NCBI RefSeq assembly: GCF_010091925.1
Contig: NZ_WVID01000002.1
Span: 117,081-181,080 of the forward strand
Reading direction: 5' to 3'
DNA from: Nostoc sp. B(2019)
Lineage (GTDB): Bacteria > Cyanobacteriota > Cyanobacteriia > Cyanobacteriales > Nostocaceae
Length of the DNA stretch: 64,000 bases
This document shows, in pieces, positions 18,738 to 26,464 of the stretch. The notes beneath the pieces are model-generated. The model was not told the DNA's origin. It saw only the letters and a program-made list of their open reading frames with translations, and made no database searches. A program made the position numbers and the translations under genes. Position 1 is the stretch's first letter. Each line of letters starts with the position of its first letter.

Positions 18738-20339
18738 ATGAATTATAATTTTTTCACTAAAAAGAAGACAGCTACACCACAGTCTCAGCCTATCCCCGGA
18801 CGAGAAGCAGAGATGATTCAGGGGCGTTCCGGTGGCTGGATGTTTGATGCTGGCATTTGGAAAATGCTGCGTCGCTGTCTATTGATTGGTACAGCAAAAA
18901 GTACTTACTATGCTGGTAAGCAGGAATTAACTGAGGATTTTGTGACGGTTGTCAAACAAGCTGTTACCGAAAATCCTAGCCGTGTAGCCGAAGAAATTCT
19001 GTATGCTAGCGATGGATGCGCCATCAACAACAGTGCGCCAATCTTGGCTTTAGTTCTACTGTCAATGGGTGAAACACCAGAAGCAAAACAGGCGTTTGGC
19101 GAAATCTTTCCGCAAGTTGTCCGCACTGGTAGCCACTTCTACGAATGGCTCAACTACACCAAATCTCTACGGGGATTTGGCAAGGTGGTGCGGGAAGCTG
19201 GTAAAACTTGGCTCTCAAGGGAAGATGTTAAGGGTTTGGCTTATCAGCTATTGAAATATCAACAACGTCAAGGCTTTTCTCATCGGGATGCATTGCGATT
19301 ATTCCATGTCAAACCACCTACAGAAAATCACCGACAACTATTTGAGTGGGTAGTTAAAGGTTGGGAAGAATTGCCAGCAGAAATACCCTCTCAAGCATTG
19401 GCGCAGATTTGGTGGTATGAGTGGCTCAAGCGGAATCCCACCCAAACCCATGAAGCTATTTCAAAAGGACGCCTAACCCACGAAATGGCTGCACCTGTGG
19501 GCAAAATGGATAAGCAAGCTTGGCAACTGCTGTTTCAGGAAATGCCAATAGGTGCAATGTTGCGAAACCTGGGTTCATTGACTGACTTGGGTGTGTTGCG
19601 AGCTGATGAGAGCGCAAATTTAATGCGCGTGGAAGCAGTTCTTAACAATAAGGAACATCTGCGTAAAGGTCGTATCCATCCGATTGATGTTTTGAAGGCA
19701 CTCAAAACTTACCAATCTGGGGGAAGATTAGGACGCAGCCAGAAGACTTGGAATCCAGTTTCTCGCATTGTGGACATCTTAGAAAAGGCGGTTGAACTGT
19801 CTTTTGATGTTGTGCAACCCACAGGTAAAGTGTTCATGCACGCTGTGGATGTTTCTGGTTCTATGGGTAGCTTGGTTGCAGATATGGGACTGAGTTGTTG
19901 TGAAATTGCCACCACAATGGCACTGGTTACAGCAAAGGCAGAGAAAAACTACATGATTCGCGGTTTTGCTACCGAATTCCGTGAATTGAATATCACTGCT
20001 AAAGATAGTTTTAGTTCGGCGGTTCGCAAAGCTAGCAACCAAAACTTCGGTGGAACAGATGCGTCTGTGGCTTACGACTGGATGATTAAAAACAAGTTCA
20101 AGGCAGATTTAGTCTGTTTTTGGACTGACTCAGAAAGCTGGGCTGGTTATAAGCATCCAAGTCAAGCACTGGCAGAGTACCGCAAAAAGGTGAATCCCAA
20201 TGTCAAGGCGGTGTATGTCACCCTTGCACCTTATCAGATTACGCTGGTAGATCCTCAAGATTCGCTGTCTTGGGATTTGGCGGGATTTGATCCGGGGACG
20301 CCTCGCATTATCCAAATGCTGGCTACGGGTGAGTTGTAG
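18738..20339 (+). CDS. rsr: Ro60 ortholog (TROVE plus vWA domain RNA-binding protein)
   Basis: A 533-residue protein. The TROVE domain fills about residues 20-340 (helical HEAT-like ring; SGGWMFDAGIWKMLRRCLLIGT, YYAGKQELTED, LRNLGSLTDLGVL, RIHPIDVLKALKTY are typical Ro60 stretches). A C-terminal von Willebrand A domain follows from about 365, with MIDAS motif DVSGSMGS and later GGTDAS and WTDSESW. Ro60 is a ring protein that binds ends of misfolded RNAs in its cavity and Y RNAs on its outer face. In Deinococcus a Y RNA tethers it to PNPase, and it helps survival of UV and starvation. It is flanked by four tRNA-like RNA elements that share motifs. No rtcB is nearby. Confidence 0.96.
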   Translation: MNYNFFTKKKTATPQSQPIPGREAEMIQGRSGGWMFDAGIWKMLRRCLLIGTAKSTYYAGKQELTEDFVTVVKQAVTENPSRVAEEILYASDGCAINNSAPILALVLLSMGETPEAKQAFGEIFPQVVRTGSHFYEWLNYTKSLRGFGKVVREAGKTWLSREDVKGLAYQLLKYQQRQGFSHRDALRLFHVKPPTENHRQLFEWVVKGWEELPAEIPSQALAQIWWYEWLKRNPTQTHEAISKGRLTHEMAAPVGKMDKQAWQLLFQEMPIGAMLRNLGSLTDLGVLRADESANLMRVEAVLNNKEHLRKGRIHPIDVLKALKTYQSGGRLGRSQKTWNPVSRIVDILEKAVELSFDVVQPTGKVFMHAVDVSGSMGSLVADMGLSCCEIATTMALVTAKAEKNYMIRGFATEFRELNITAKDSFSSAVRKASNQNFGGTDASVAYDWMIKNKFKADLVCFWTDSESWAGYKHPSQALAEYRKKVNPNVKAVYVTLAPYQITLVDPQDSLSWDLAGFDPGTPRIIQMLATGEL

Positions 20340-20346
20340 ACATTGC

Positions 20347-20379
20347 TGAAGGATAAAGCATGAAAAACTTTATCCTTCA
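20347..20379 (+). other. Perfect 12-bp hairpin just after the Ro60 stop codon
   Basis: TGAAGGATAAAG and CTTTATCCTTCA pair perfectly around a 9-nt A-rich loop, starting eight bases after the stop. There is no following T-run, so it is not a classic intrinsic terminator. It may mark 3'-end processing or stabilise the mRNA before RNA element 4. Confidence 0.6.
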
Positions 20380-20386
20380 TAGTTTA

Positions 20387-20518
20387 TGGCGGGTTATCCT
20401 GATTCGCAACTTGCCTTTCGGGGACGTTCGCGAAGCGTGGCGTCAGCCAGGAATTTAGGGTTATCGGTAACATCTCCACCATTTTGGGGATTCGCGGGTT
20501 CAACCCCCGCACCCGCCG
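20387..20518 (+). ncRNA. tRNA-like Y RNA candidate 4, downstream of Ro60, D-arm lost
   Basis: GGCGGGT pairs perfectly with ACCCGCC, extendable to 8 bp by a U-G. The T-arm GCGGG-TTCAACC-CCCGC is perfect. No D-arm is recognisable after the 5' strand. The insert contains CTTGCC, a dispersed palindromic repeat (20420-20440, GACGTTCGCGAAGCGT core) and then GCCAGGAATTTAGGGTTATCGG, matching the end of the insert in elements 2 and 3. No CCA is encoded. It is either a diverged Y RNA or a decaying copy altered by repeat insertion. Confidence 0.6.
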
Positions 20519-20592
20519 TTATTTTCGATTCTGACTAAAGTTTTTGAGAGTGCTTGCTTTGGCAGGCTTACTGTGCATTTTTTTTAGCAGTT

Positions 20593-21453
20593 CTACTCAC
20601 CTACGCTCAATTGCTGCAAAGCAATCCGTTTGCAGAGACCTTCTACCGCCAGTGTTAGAGATTGCATCAGTTCAGAATTTTCGCTGTAGTCAACAGGCGC
20701 GAGGTTAGCAACCCGTTGACTTTGAGTCATTTTTAACTCTCGTCCCCATTCTTCTGGAGTACTGTCTTTATATAATGCGATCGCTGTACCCTGTTCTTGA
20801 TTCATTAGAGAAAAGCAGGGAATATCTGACTCACCATCACCAACATAAATTACCTGTGTTAATGGAATGTGCAATTCCTCTGGTGGTAAATCTCGATATA
20901 CAAATGTTTTACCATCATCTTGGTAATCATCAAAACCTTTGGCAATTTGAAAGAGATAGCGGGTTTTCTCTGTGTGAGTGACAATCTTCTTTAAAAACTC
21001 TATACCGTTGCGATCGTCGTATGAAAATTCACAACCCCACATTGCTTTAAAATTTGGAGCAATACAGTTATGACGAGCTATTTCCACCATACCGCAAGTT
21101 ATTAAATAAAATTCTACCTCTACTTTTGGATTTAGTTCGTGGGCGCATTGTTGCAAGTGGTCAAACATTTTATTAACGCCATCAAAGGGAGCTAATTCTT
21201 GACCAAAGTTAGCAATATATTCTTGTGTAATTTTGTTACCTTGTCGTTTTGACTCTTCAATGAGGGCATAAAATCTAGCTAAAATTTTATCCCAACCTTT
21301 GTCAATTAAGGGTCGAATTTTTTCTTGGCGAAACTCCAGAGCATCAATACCTAAGCTTTCTAACAAAGCATCAACGGTATCTGGAACCAGAGTATCATCA
21401 AAATCGAAAACTATAGCGATGCGATTAGAAAGGGGTTTGGTCGAAACAGTCAT
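20593..21453 (-). CDS. HAD-family phosphatase
   Basis: A 286-residue protein. HAD motif I is VFDFDDTLVPD (both catalytic Asp), motif II LITCG, and motif IV VGDGESDIPCF, with a cap domain between. The overall layout resembles phosphoserine-phosphatase-like HAD hydrolases, but the substrate cannot be read. It is convergent with RNA element 4, about 75 bp away, so its 3' end and the RNA's 3' end share a short spacer. Confidence 0.85.
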   Translation of the reverse strand: MTVSTKPLSNRIAIVFDFDDTLVPDTVDALLESLGIDALEFRQEKIRPLIDKGWDKILARFYALIEESKRQGNKITQEYIANFGQELAPFDGVNKMFDHLQQCAHELNPKVEVEFYLITCGMVEIARHNCIAPNFKAMWGCEFSYDDRNGIEFLKKIVTHTEKTRYLFQIAKGFDDYQDDGKTFVYRDLPPEELHIPLTQVIYVGDGESDIPCFSLMNQEQGTAIALYKDSTPEEWGRELKMTQSQRVANLAPVDYSENSELMQSLTLAVEGLCKRIALQQLSVGE

Positions 21454-21591
21454 AACAAAAGGTTCTCAACTATGGTATTTTTGCAAAAATATTAGTAATT
21501 TTGGATAAAATACTAAAATAGCCAGGATAATTAGTTAAAAAGTCGAGCAATTAATGGCAAAATACCAGCTTTACAAATGCAGCAAAAATTA

Positions 21592-21620
21592 GCGATGTCT
21601 ACGACGGGCTACGCCAACGC
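21592..21620 (+). repeat. 29-bp dispersed repeat, intergenic copy
   Basis: GCGATGTCTACGACGGGC then TACGCCAACGC. It matches the copies at 36355 and 59204 with only a few substitutions; those two lie in frame inside genes. Confidence 0.8.
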
Positions 21621-21637
21621 GTTAAAAATTATAAAAA

Positions 21638-22489
21638 TTATAAATTAGCAATATGCCGATAGCGAGCCTCTATTCCTGAATAGATGCCATAAGCAATCAA
21701 ACCCAAAGCCACTATACCCAGAAGCCAAACACCAAAGGGTTGTTGTGCCAGGACTGCCAATGCACCACCCAACCCTCTAGCCTGAGTGCCATCAGATTGA
21801 ACTGCCGCCAGCATCAAGAAAATGCCAATAATGCTAAAAACAATGCCACGGGCAGCAATGCCAAATTTACCTATACGCACTGCCCAAATTTGCTCAGTTC
21901 GACTCATTTGAGAAAGTTTGAAATTGCAACGAAAATTGCCTTTATACGCTTGATAAAGATAAAAAATACCAACACTAACTACCATCATCCCTGCCAGTGC
22001 TACTAGCCATCGTCCAAAGGGTTGAGCCAAAATATATATTGTCCAATCCTCAGTTGAATCGCTATCACCAACGACTGAACCCATAATCAGCTTTACAGAT
22101 GTTAAAGCCAAACCTGTATAAGCTAAAGAACTGATAGCATAACCAATCCGTAGGGCAATTCGTTTAGCATTAATTTGTTTTCCACTTTTTTCAGGATCGA
22201 AAAACGTCTGAACTAAACGCCAAAGCACATACCCAATAATTCCGAGGGTAACGATACCTAGCAAAAACTTTCCAAAAGGTTGGGCAACAATTGCCTTTAA
22301 CGCACCAGTTGTATTCGTCGTTTTACCACCAGAACCAATGGCTGCTTGGGCTGCTAATAACCCAACAATAAAGTAAACGACACCTTTTGCGGCGTATCCT
22401 AATCGTGCAAGCCGCTCAAACCAAAGGAGAGAAGTTATTTGTTTAACTGGTTCCCTAATTGGTTCTAGGGGTGAATCGGGTAGTGTCAT
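21638..22489 (-). CDS. DUF1206 six-helix membrane protein
   Basis: A 283-residue protein made of three similar modules of two transmembrane helices each. Every module starts with a phrase like ARLGYAAKGVVYFIVGLLA or IGKFGIAARGIVFSIIGIFL and contains a PFGKFLLG / PFGRWLVA / PFGVWLLG block. This triplicated layout defines DUF1206. Localisation is the cytoplasmic or thylakoid membrane; function unknown. It lies 44 bp after the Nramp-like gene on the same strand and may be co-transcribed with it. Confidence 0.9.
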   Translation of the reverse strand: MTLPDSPLEPIREPVKQITSLLWFERLARLGYAAKGVVYFIVGLLAAQAAIGSGGKTTNTTGALKAIVAQPFGKFLLGIVTLGIIGYVLWRLVQTFFDPEKSGKQINAKRIALRIGYAISSLAYTGLALTSVKLIMGSVVGDSDSTEDWTIYILAQPFGRWLVALAGMMVVSVGIFYLYQAYKGNFRCNFKLSQMSRTEQIWAVRIGKFGIAARGIVFSIIGIFLMLAAVQSDGTQARGLGGALAVLAQQPFGVWLLGIVALGLIAYGIYSGIEARYRHIANL

Positions 22490-22533
22490 AGGGCATAATA
22501 ACTATTTAGAAAAATGAAACTGCTTTCTATTTA

Positions 22534-23889
22534 TTAACTTGAACCGCCACCTGAGCCAATCATACCAAGCAGTTGCAACAGATAAATAATTGCAAATACA
22601 CCAAAAAATATGCCTGCGATCGCTGTTCCACAAAAGATCATCTTTGATGGTTGCAGTTCCTTTGGCAACATTCGATGATTTAAGTAAAGAGTCAGTCCGG
22701 TGACGATGGGGATGTGAGCAGCTTCAATTCCGCCTGCGGTTTGTAGTAAGGCGACTGGTTCCCCGAAGAACAGGTAAATGGCGATGGGTAAAGCTACCAG
22801 TAGCACTACAATATAGACACGCTGCAAAAACTTTTCATTTGTCCAGCGTCCCTGCACGCCAAACCCTTGCAAAATAATCTGCGTACCATCGGCAAACATC
22901 CGCCCAAAACCGTCTTCTACTGAAAGTACGGTGCTACAGAAGGTAATAAAAACGATCGCTACCATAAACCAAAAGCCAAACGGCCCCCAAAGGTCGCCTA
23001 GCAAGCTACCCAGAGTTTCTGCTACTTGATTTTCTTTTGGTACAAGTCCTTGTGGACGTAGTAACTCACCACCAAGAATCAAGAAAGACAACGCCGCTAA
23101 GAGCGCACCAACCACTGCTAAGGTGTTGGATATGCTCATGAGATTTAGCCAACCGCGCAGCTTTTTTCTTTCTTCTCGGCTGAGTTGCTTGGGGTCTATG
23201 CTCTCTTGCCCTTTAACACTAGCTGCACCATATCCTCTAGCTTCTACCCAGTAGGAATACCACATTAATCCGGCTGCTCCTGCCAACATGAAACCCAACC
23301 AAGGTAGTATTTCTTGATACTGCACGTTCTGTGGAATTTGCGGCAATAAACCGGATGCTAGTTGGCGAACATTAGGGAAAACGAAAATAGCAGCAGCTAC
23401 CACTGCGACAGTCCGGGCAATTCCCACATAAGAAGAAATCTTTTCTACTACGTTGTATTGCCCCAAAAGTACGATCGCAGCTGTCACAACAATGATAATT
23501 ACTGTCCACAGTTGCACACTTCCTCCAGCAACCAAAATTAGCGCTGTAGCTGCGGCTCCTGAAAGTCCAGCAACGGTAGAAACTGCTACCACCAACTGCG
23601 GCAGTAAAATCAGCCAGATTGCCCAGTTTTTGGGGCCAGGAAGTTGCTTGAAACCTCCTAGGATAGTTGCGCCGGTACAAACAGAAAAGCGACCCACTTC
23701 ACCATTAATAAACCATTTCAGAATCACAGCAGCAAGTAGCGCCCATAACAGGGTGTAACCGTAGAGTGCAGCAATTCTTGGCGTAAATAGCAATTCACCA
23801 GAACCCGCAGCCGAAAGCATCCACAAAAAACTAGGGCCTAGCCATTTCAAGTTTTCCCAACCTTGGGGTGAATCTGGTATCTTTGTCAT
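22534..23889 (-). CDS. Nramp-related membrane transporter with non-canonical metal site
   Basis: A 451-residue protein with about eleven hydrophobic helices and the Nramp-like fold pattern (WLGPSFLWMLSAAGSGELLF at helix 1; GFMLAGAAGLMWYSYWVEARGYG at helix 6). Classical Nramp Mn/Fe carriers bind metal with DPGN in helix 1 and MPHN in helix 6. Here the corresponding places read GSGE and lack Met/Asn, so transition-metal transport is doubtful. Nramp-like branches with other substrates are known. It probably forms an operon with the DUF1206 gene. Substrate unknown. Confidence 0.75.
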   Translation of the reverse strand: MTKIPDSPQGWENLKWLGPSFLWMLSAAGSGELLFTPRIAALYGYTLLWALLAAVILKWFINGEVGRFSVCTGATILGGFKQLPGPKNWAIWLILLPQLVVAVSTVAGLSGAAATALILVAGGSVQLWTVIIIVVTAAIVLLGQYNVVEKISSYVGIARTVAVVAAAIFVFPNVRQLASGLLPQIPQNVQYQEILPWLGFMLAGAAGLMWYSYWVEARGYGAASVKGQESIDPKQLSREERKKLRGWLNLMSISNTLAVVGALLAALSFLILGGELLRPQGLVPKENQVAETLGSLLGDLWGPFGFWFMVAIVFITFCSTVLSVEDGFGRMFADGTQIILQGFGVQGRWTNEKFLQRVYIVVLLVALPIAIYLFFGEPVALLQTAGGIEAAHIPIVTGLTLYLNHRMLPKELQPSKMIFCGTAIAGIFFGVFAIIYLLQLLGMIGSGGGSS

Positions 23890-24034
23890 GTTTTGTGATT
23901 GCTGATTATTGCTAATGTGCGTTGATAAATTGCGTAGGTATCGCTTTTATTATTTATTTTTTGCTATCTCACTCACATCGACACTGTTTTCAAGCAGTGA
24001 TTTTCAATTTACGTTTATTGCAACATTTTCTTAG

Positions 24035-24209
24035 CTCGACTTTATCCATTTTTCGGCAACACTCAAGCTGACGCTGAAACCTTTGTGGAACGGTAGTTTT
24101 ACTTTTTGAATTTTACTGAGAATCAGCGACATGGAAAAAGTATTTGCCAAAAAGCCAGGTTTTTTGCCGGATAAAGGAAACTAAGTTCTTAATTTTGGAT
24201 AAAGTCGAG
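24035..24209. mobile_element. MITE-like element with terminal inverted repeats
   Basis: 14-bp perfect terminal inverted repeats (CTCGACTTTATCCA and its complement) bound about 175 bp with no coding capacity. Both ends are flanked by CTTAG as a direct repeat (24030-24034 and 24210-24214), as expected of a 5-bp target duplication. Sub-terminal TTTATCC..CGGCAA-like repeats occur inside. It fills much of the 412-bp spacer before the HtrA gene's 3' end. No transposase is present in the window. Confidence 0.65.
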
Positions 24210-24301
24210 CTTAGACTGAGCCACAATCGCAGGCATATTTTGTGATAATACTGGAGTTGGACGAATCGCGTTTATATTATTATATTTTTTAGCTATCTCG
24301 T

Positions 24302-25546
24302 CTATGATTCCTTAGTGGAAGCAGGAAAAGCATCTAGTTTTAAGGCTAATTGTAAAATCATTCCTTTGCGTAATATCTGTATCTGCAAGTTGCTACCTAC
24401 CTGGTTTTTTTCTATTAATTTTAGAACTTCATCGACTGTATTCACAGACTGATTGTTGATTTTTTGGATTTCATCTTTAACTCTTAGACCTGCTTTGTTT
24501 GCTGGAGAATCTGGAATGACATTGACAATCAGAACACCTCGCTCACGGATGCCAAAAATATTGTAATTATTGTTAGGCTTTATCTCAATACCCATATAAG
24601 GATGCTCAACTTTTCCCTTAGTAACTAATTCATGGGCAATTTTTTTGGCTGTGTTAATAGGAATAGCAAAACCGAGTCCCTGAGCCGTAGAAATTACAGC
24701 ACTATTTACACCAATTACCTCACCACGAGCATTTAGCAGTGGGCCGCCAGAGTTTCCGGGGTTAATAGCGGCATCCGTTTGAATCACACCAATGTGTTGA
24801 TTAGAAATACCTATATCTCTAGCAGAACGGTCTACAGCACTAATAATGCCAGCAGTCACAGTTCTTTGGAAACCCAAGGGATTACCAATAGCGATCGCCC
24901 ATTGTCCCGATTGTACAAAGTCAGAATTTCCCAGTTCCACGAATGGCAAATTAGTAGTGGGAATTTGTACAACTGCGATATCAGTTCTAGAATCTAATCC
25001 CAGCACTTTCCCCTCAAAAGTACGACCATCAAGAAGCGATACCATAACCGTATCGGCATTCTTGACTACATGAGCATTAGTTAGAATCTGACCATTAGGA
25101 TTGATGACAAAACCAGAGCCAAGACGATGTGTAATTTTCTCCTGTATTTGTGTTGGTATATCTTCACCAAAAAATTGTCGTCCAAATAAGTTGTAAGACC
25201 CATTTGAAACTGGGGTTTTTAGAGTTCTAGCAATCTTAATTTCAACCACCGCAGGTTGCACTTTTTCTACAACTTTAGCCACAAAATTCGTGTCGCCAAC
25301 GGTGGGTAAGAGAAAGAGGTTACTTTGCTTTTCTGGCTCCTGAATGATTTTTGAAGACATTAAAGAAGCAACATCTGAAGACCGAAGCTTTCTATAAAAA
25401 TCTATTGAGCATACTCTGATAAATCCTACTGTTAGTATGCCAACAGTAGCTAACAAAAAGTAATTTTTTGTTTTTTTGTCAATCAAAATTTTTAATGTCA
25501 TTACCATCAAAAATTTCATTTGTGTAATCAGGATTGTATTCGTCAA
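24302..25546 (-). CDS. HtrA/Deg-type serine protease, membrane anchored
   Basis: A 414-residue protein. An N-terminal hydrophobic segment (YFLLATVGILTVGFIRV) anchors or exports it; several Met codons make the exact start uncertain. The trypsin-like domain shows LTNAHVV (His), DSRTDIAVVQIP (Asp) and AAINPGNSGGPLLN (Ser), all three catalytic residues. One PDZ domain follows (GVLIVNVIPDSPANKAGL, VKDEIQKINNQSV). Cyanobacteria usually have three such proteases (HtrA, HhoA, HhoB) for periplasmic and thylakoid quality control; which one this is cannot be told. A second copy lies at 39770-41053. Confidence 0.93.
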   Translation of the reverse strand: MTNTILITQMKFLMVMTLKILIDKKTKNYFLLATVGILTVGFIRVCSIDFYRKLRSSDVASLMSSKIIQEPEKQSNLFLLPTVGDTNFVAKVVEKVQPAVVEIKIARTLKTPVSNGSYNLFGRQFFGEDIPTQIQEKITHRLGSGFVINPNGQILTNAHVVKNADTVMVSLLDGRTFEGKVLGLDSRTDIAVVQIPTTNLPFVELGNSDFVQSGQWAIAIGNPLGFQRTVTAGIISAVDRSARDIGISNQHIGVIQTDAAINPGNSGGPLLNARGEVIGVNSAVISTAQGLGFAIPINTAKKIAHELVTKGKVEHPYMGIEIKPNNNYNIFGIRERGVLIVNVIPDSPANKAGLRVKDEIQKINNQSVNTVDEVLKLIEKNQVGSNLQIQILRKGMILQLALKLDAFPASTKES

Positions 25547-25602
25547 GTTTGTACAAAGCCATCTTTTTTCCTCCTGTAAAACCTTTTGAGATTTATTAGG
25601 AA

Positions 25603-26451
25603 CTAACTTAAAGGTTGAATTTTTGCCTCATATACAGCATTGTTTAAACCGCCACCTCCATAAGTTTTTTGAGAATCAATTTCACTTTTTAAAGCAGTAA
25701 TCCGATCGCTTGTTGCTGGATGGGTACTCAAAAATGACGGCAGCGATCGCTGTTGGAGTAACTTTTGCATAAAAGCAATCATGGCAGACTGAGCATAACC
25801 AGCACGGCCTAAAGTCCTCAGTCCTTTTTGATCGGCTTCAAATTCATCTTGGCGACTATTGGGACGCCGCAATGCCAAATCCACACCAATCTGAACTGCT
25901 GTACTGCGTTCTAATCCGGCAGCTGTAGCAACACCACGAGCGATCGCTCTTTGTCGCATCTGTTCTATTGAATGCCGACTGGCAATATGACCAATTTCGT
26001 GAGCGATAACACTGGCTAATTGAGCTTCATTATCTGCGGCTTTTAACAATCCGGTAGTCACATAGACATAGCCTCCCATTGTGGCAAAGGCATTTACACT
26101 CTCATCTTGAACTACCTGAAATGTATAAGGAATATCAGGGCGAGTGCTATTTGCTGCCAATTTCTGACCAATTTGATTCACATAACGATTTACATTTTGA
26201 TTGCGATAAAGCTGAATTTCACTGTTAACTAACTGTTGATTAATCTCCTTGCCTAACTGGACTTCTTCTTGGGCGGAAATATTAGATAGCTGAAGTATTT
26301 GGACTCCTCGAATCAAGATATCAAACAACGAAATTGCTTGGGTTCTTTGGGGTGAACCCACACCAATACCAACCGCTACTAAAACTGACAGCAATAAATA
26401 CAACCAGCGACGATAAAAACGATGGTAAATGAAAGATAAAGACTTTAACAT
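25603..26451 (-). CDS. M48-family zinc metallopeptidase (BepA/LoiP-like, secreted)
   Basis: The start at 26451 gives MLKSLSFIYHRFYRRWLYLLLSVLVA, a signal peptide or anchor; the longer frame overlaps the upstream gene. The protein is 282 residues. The zinc site is VIAHEIGHIASRHS (HExxH), with the third ligand region DEFEADQKGLRTLGRAGY. The motif NAFATMGGYVYVTTGLL is typical of periplasmic M48 proteases that clear misassembled outer-membrane proteins. It lies 13 bp after the GH31 gene on the same strand, so the two are probably co-transcribed. Confidence 0.93.
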   Translation of the reverse strand: MLKSLSFIYHRFYRRWLYLLLSVLVAVGIGVGSPQRTQAISLFDILIRGVQILQLSNISAQEEVQLGKEINQQLVNSEIQLYRNQNVNRYVNQIGQKLAANSTRPDIPYTFQVVQDESVNAFATMGGYVYVTTGLLKAADNEAQLASVIAHEIGHIASRHSIEQMRQRAIARGVATAAGLERSTAVQIGVDLALRRPNSRQDEFEADQKGLRTLGRAGYAQSAMIAFMQKLLQQRSLPSFLSTHPATSDRITALKSEIDSQKTYGGGGLNNAVYEAKIQPLS

Positions 26452-26464
26452 AAGCTGATTCAAG

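Noticed and set aside
20347-20379. Intrinsic terminator after Ro60
   Set aside because: The stem is strong but no T-run follows; listed as a hairpin of unknown role.
24035-24209. Riboswitch or terminator pair
   Set aside because: Inverted ends with flanking CTTAG duplication fit an insertion better.
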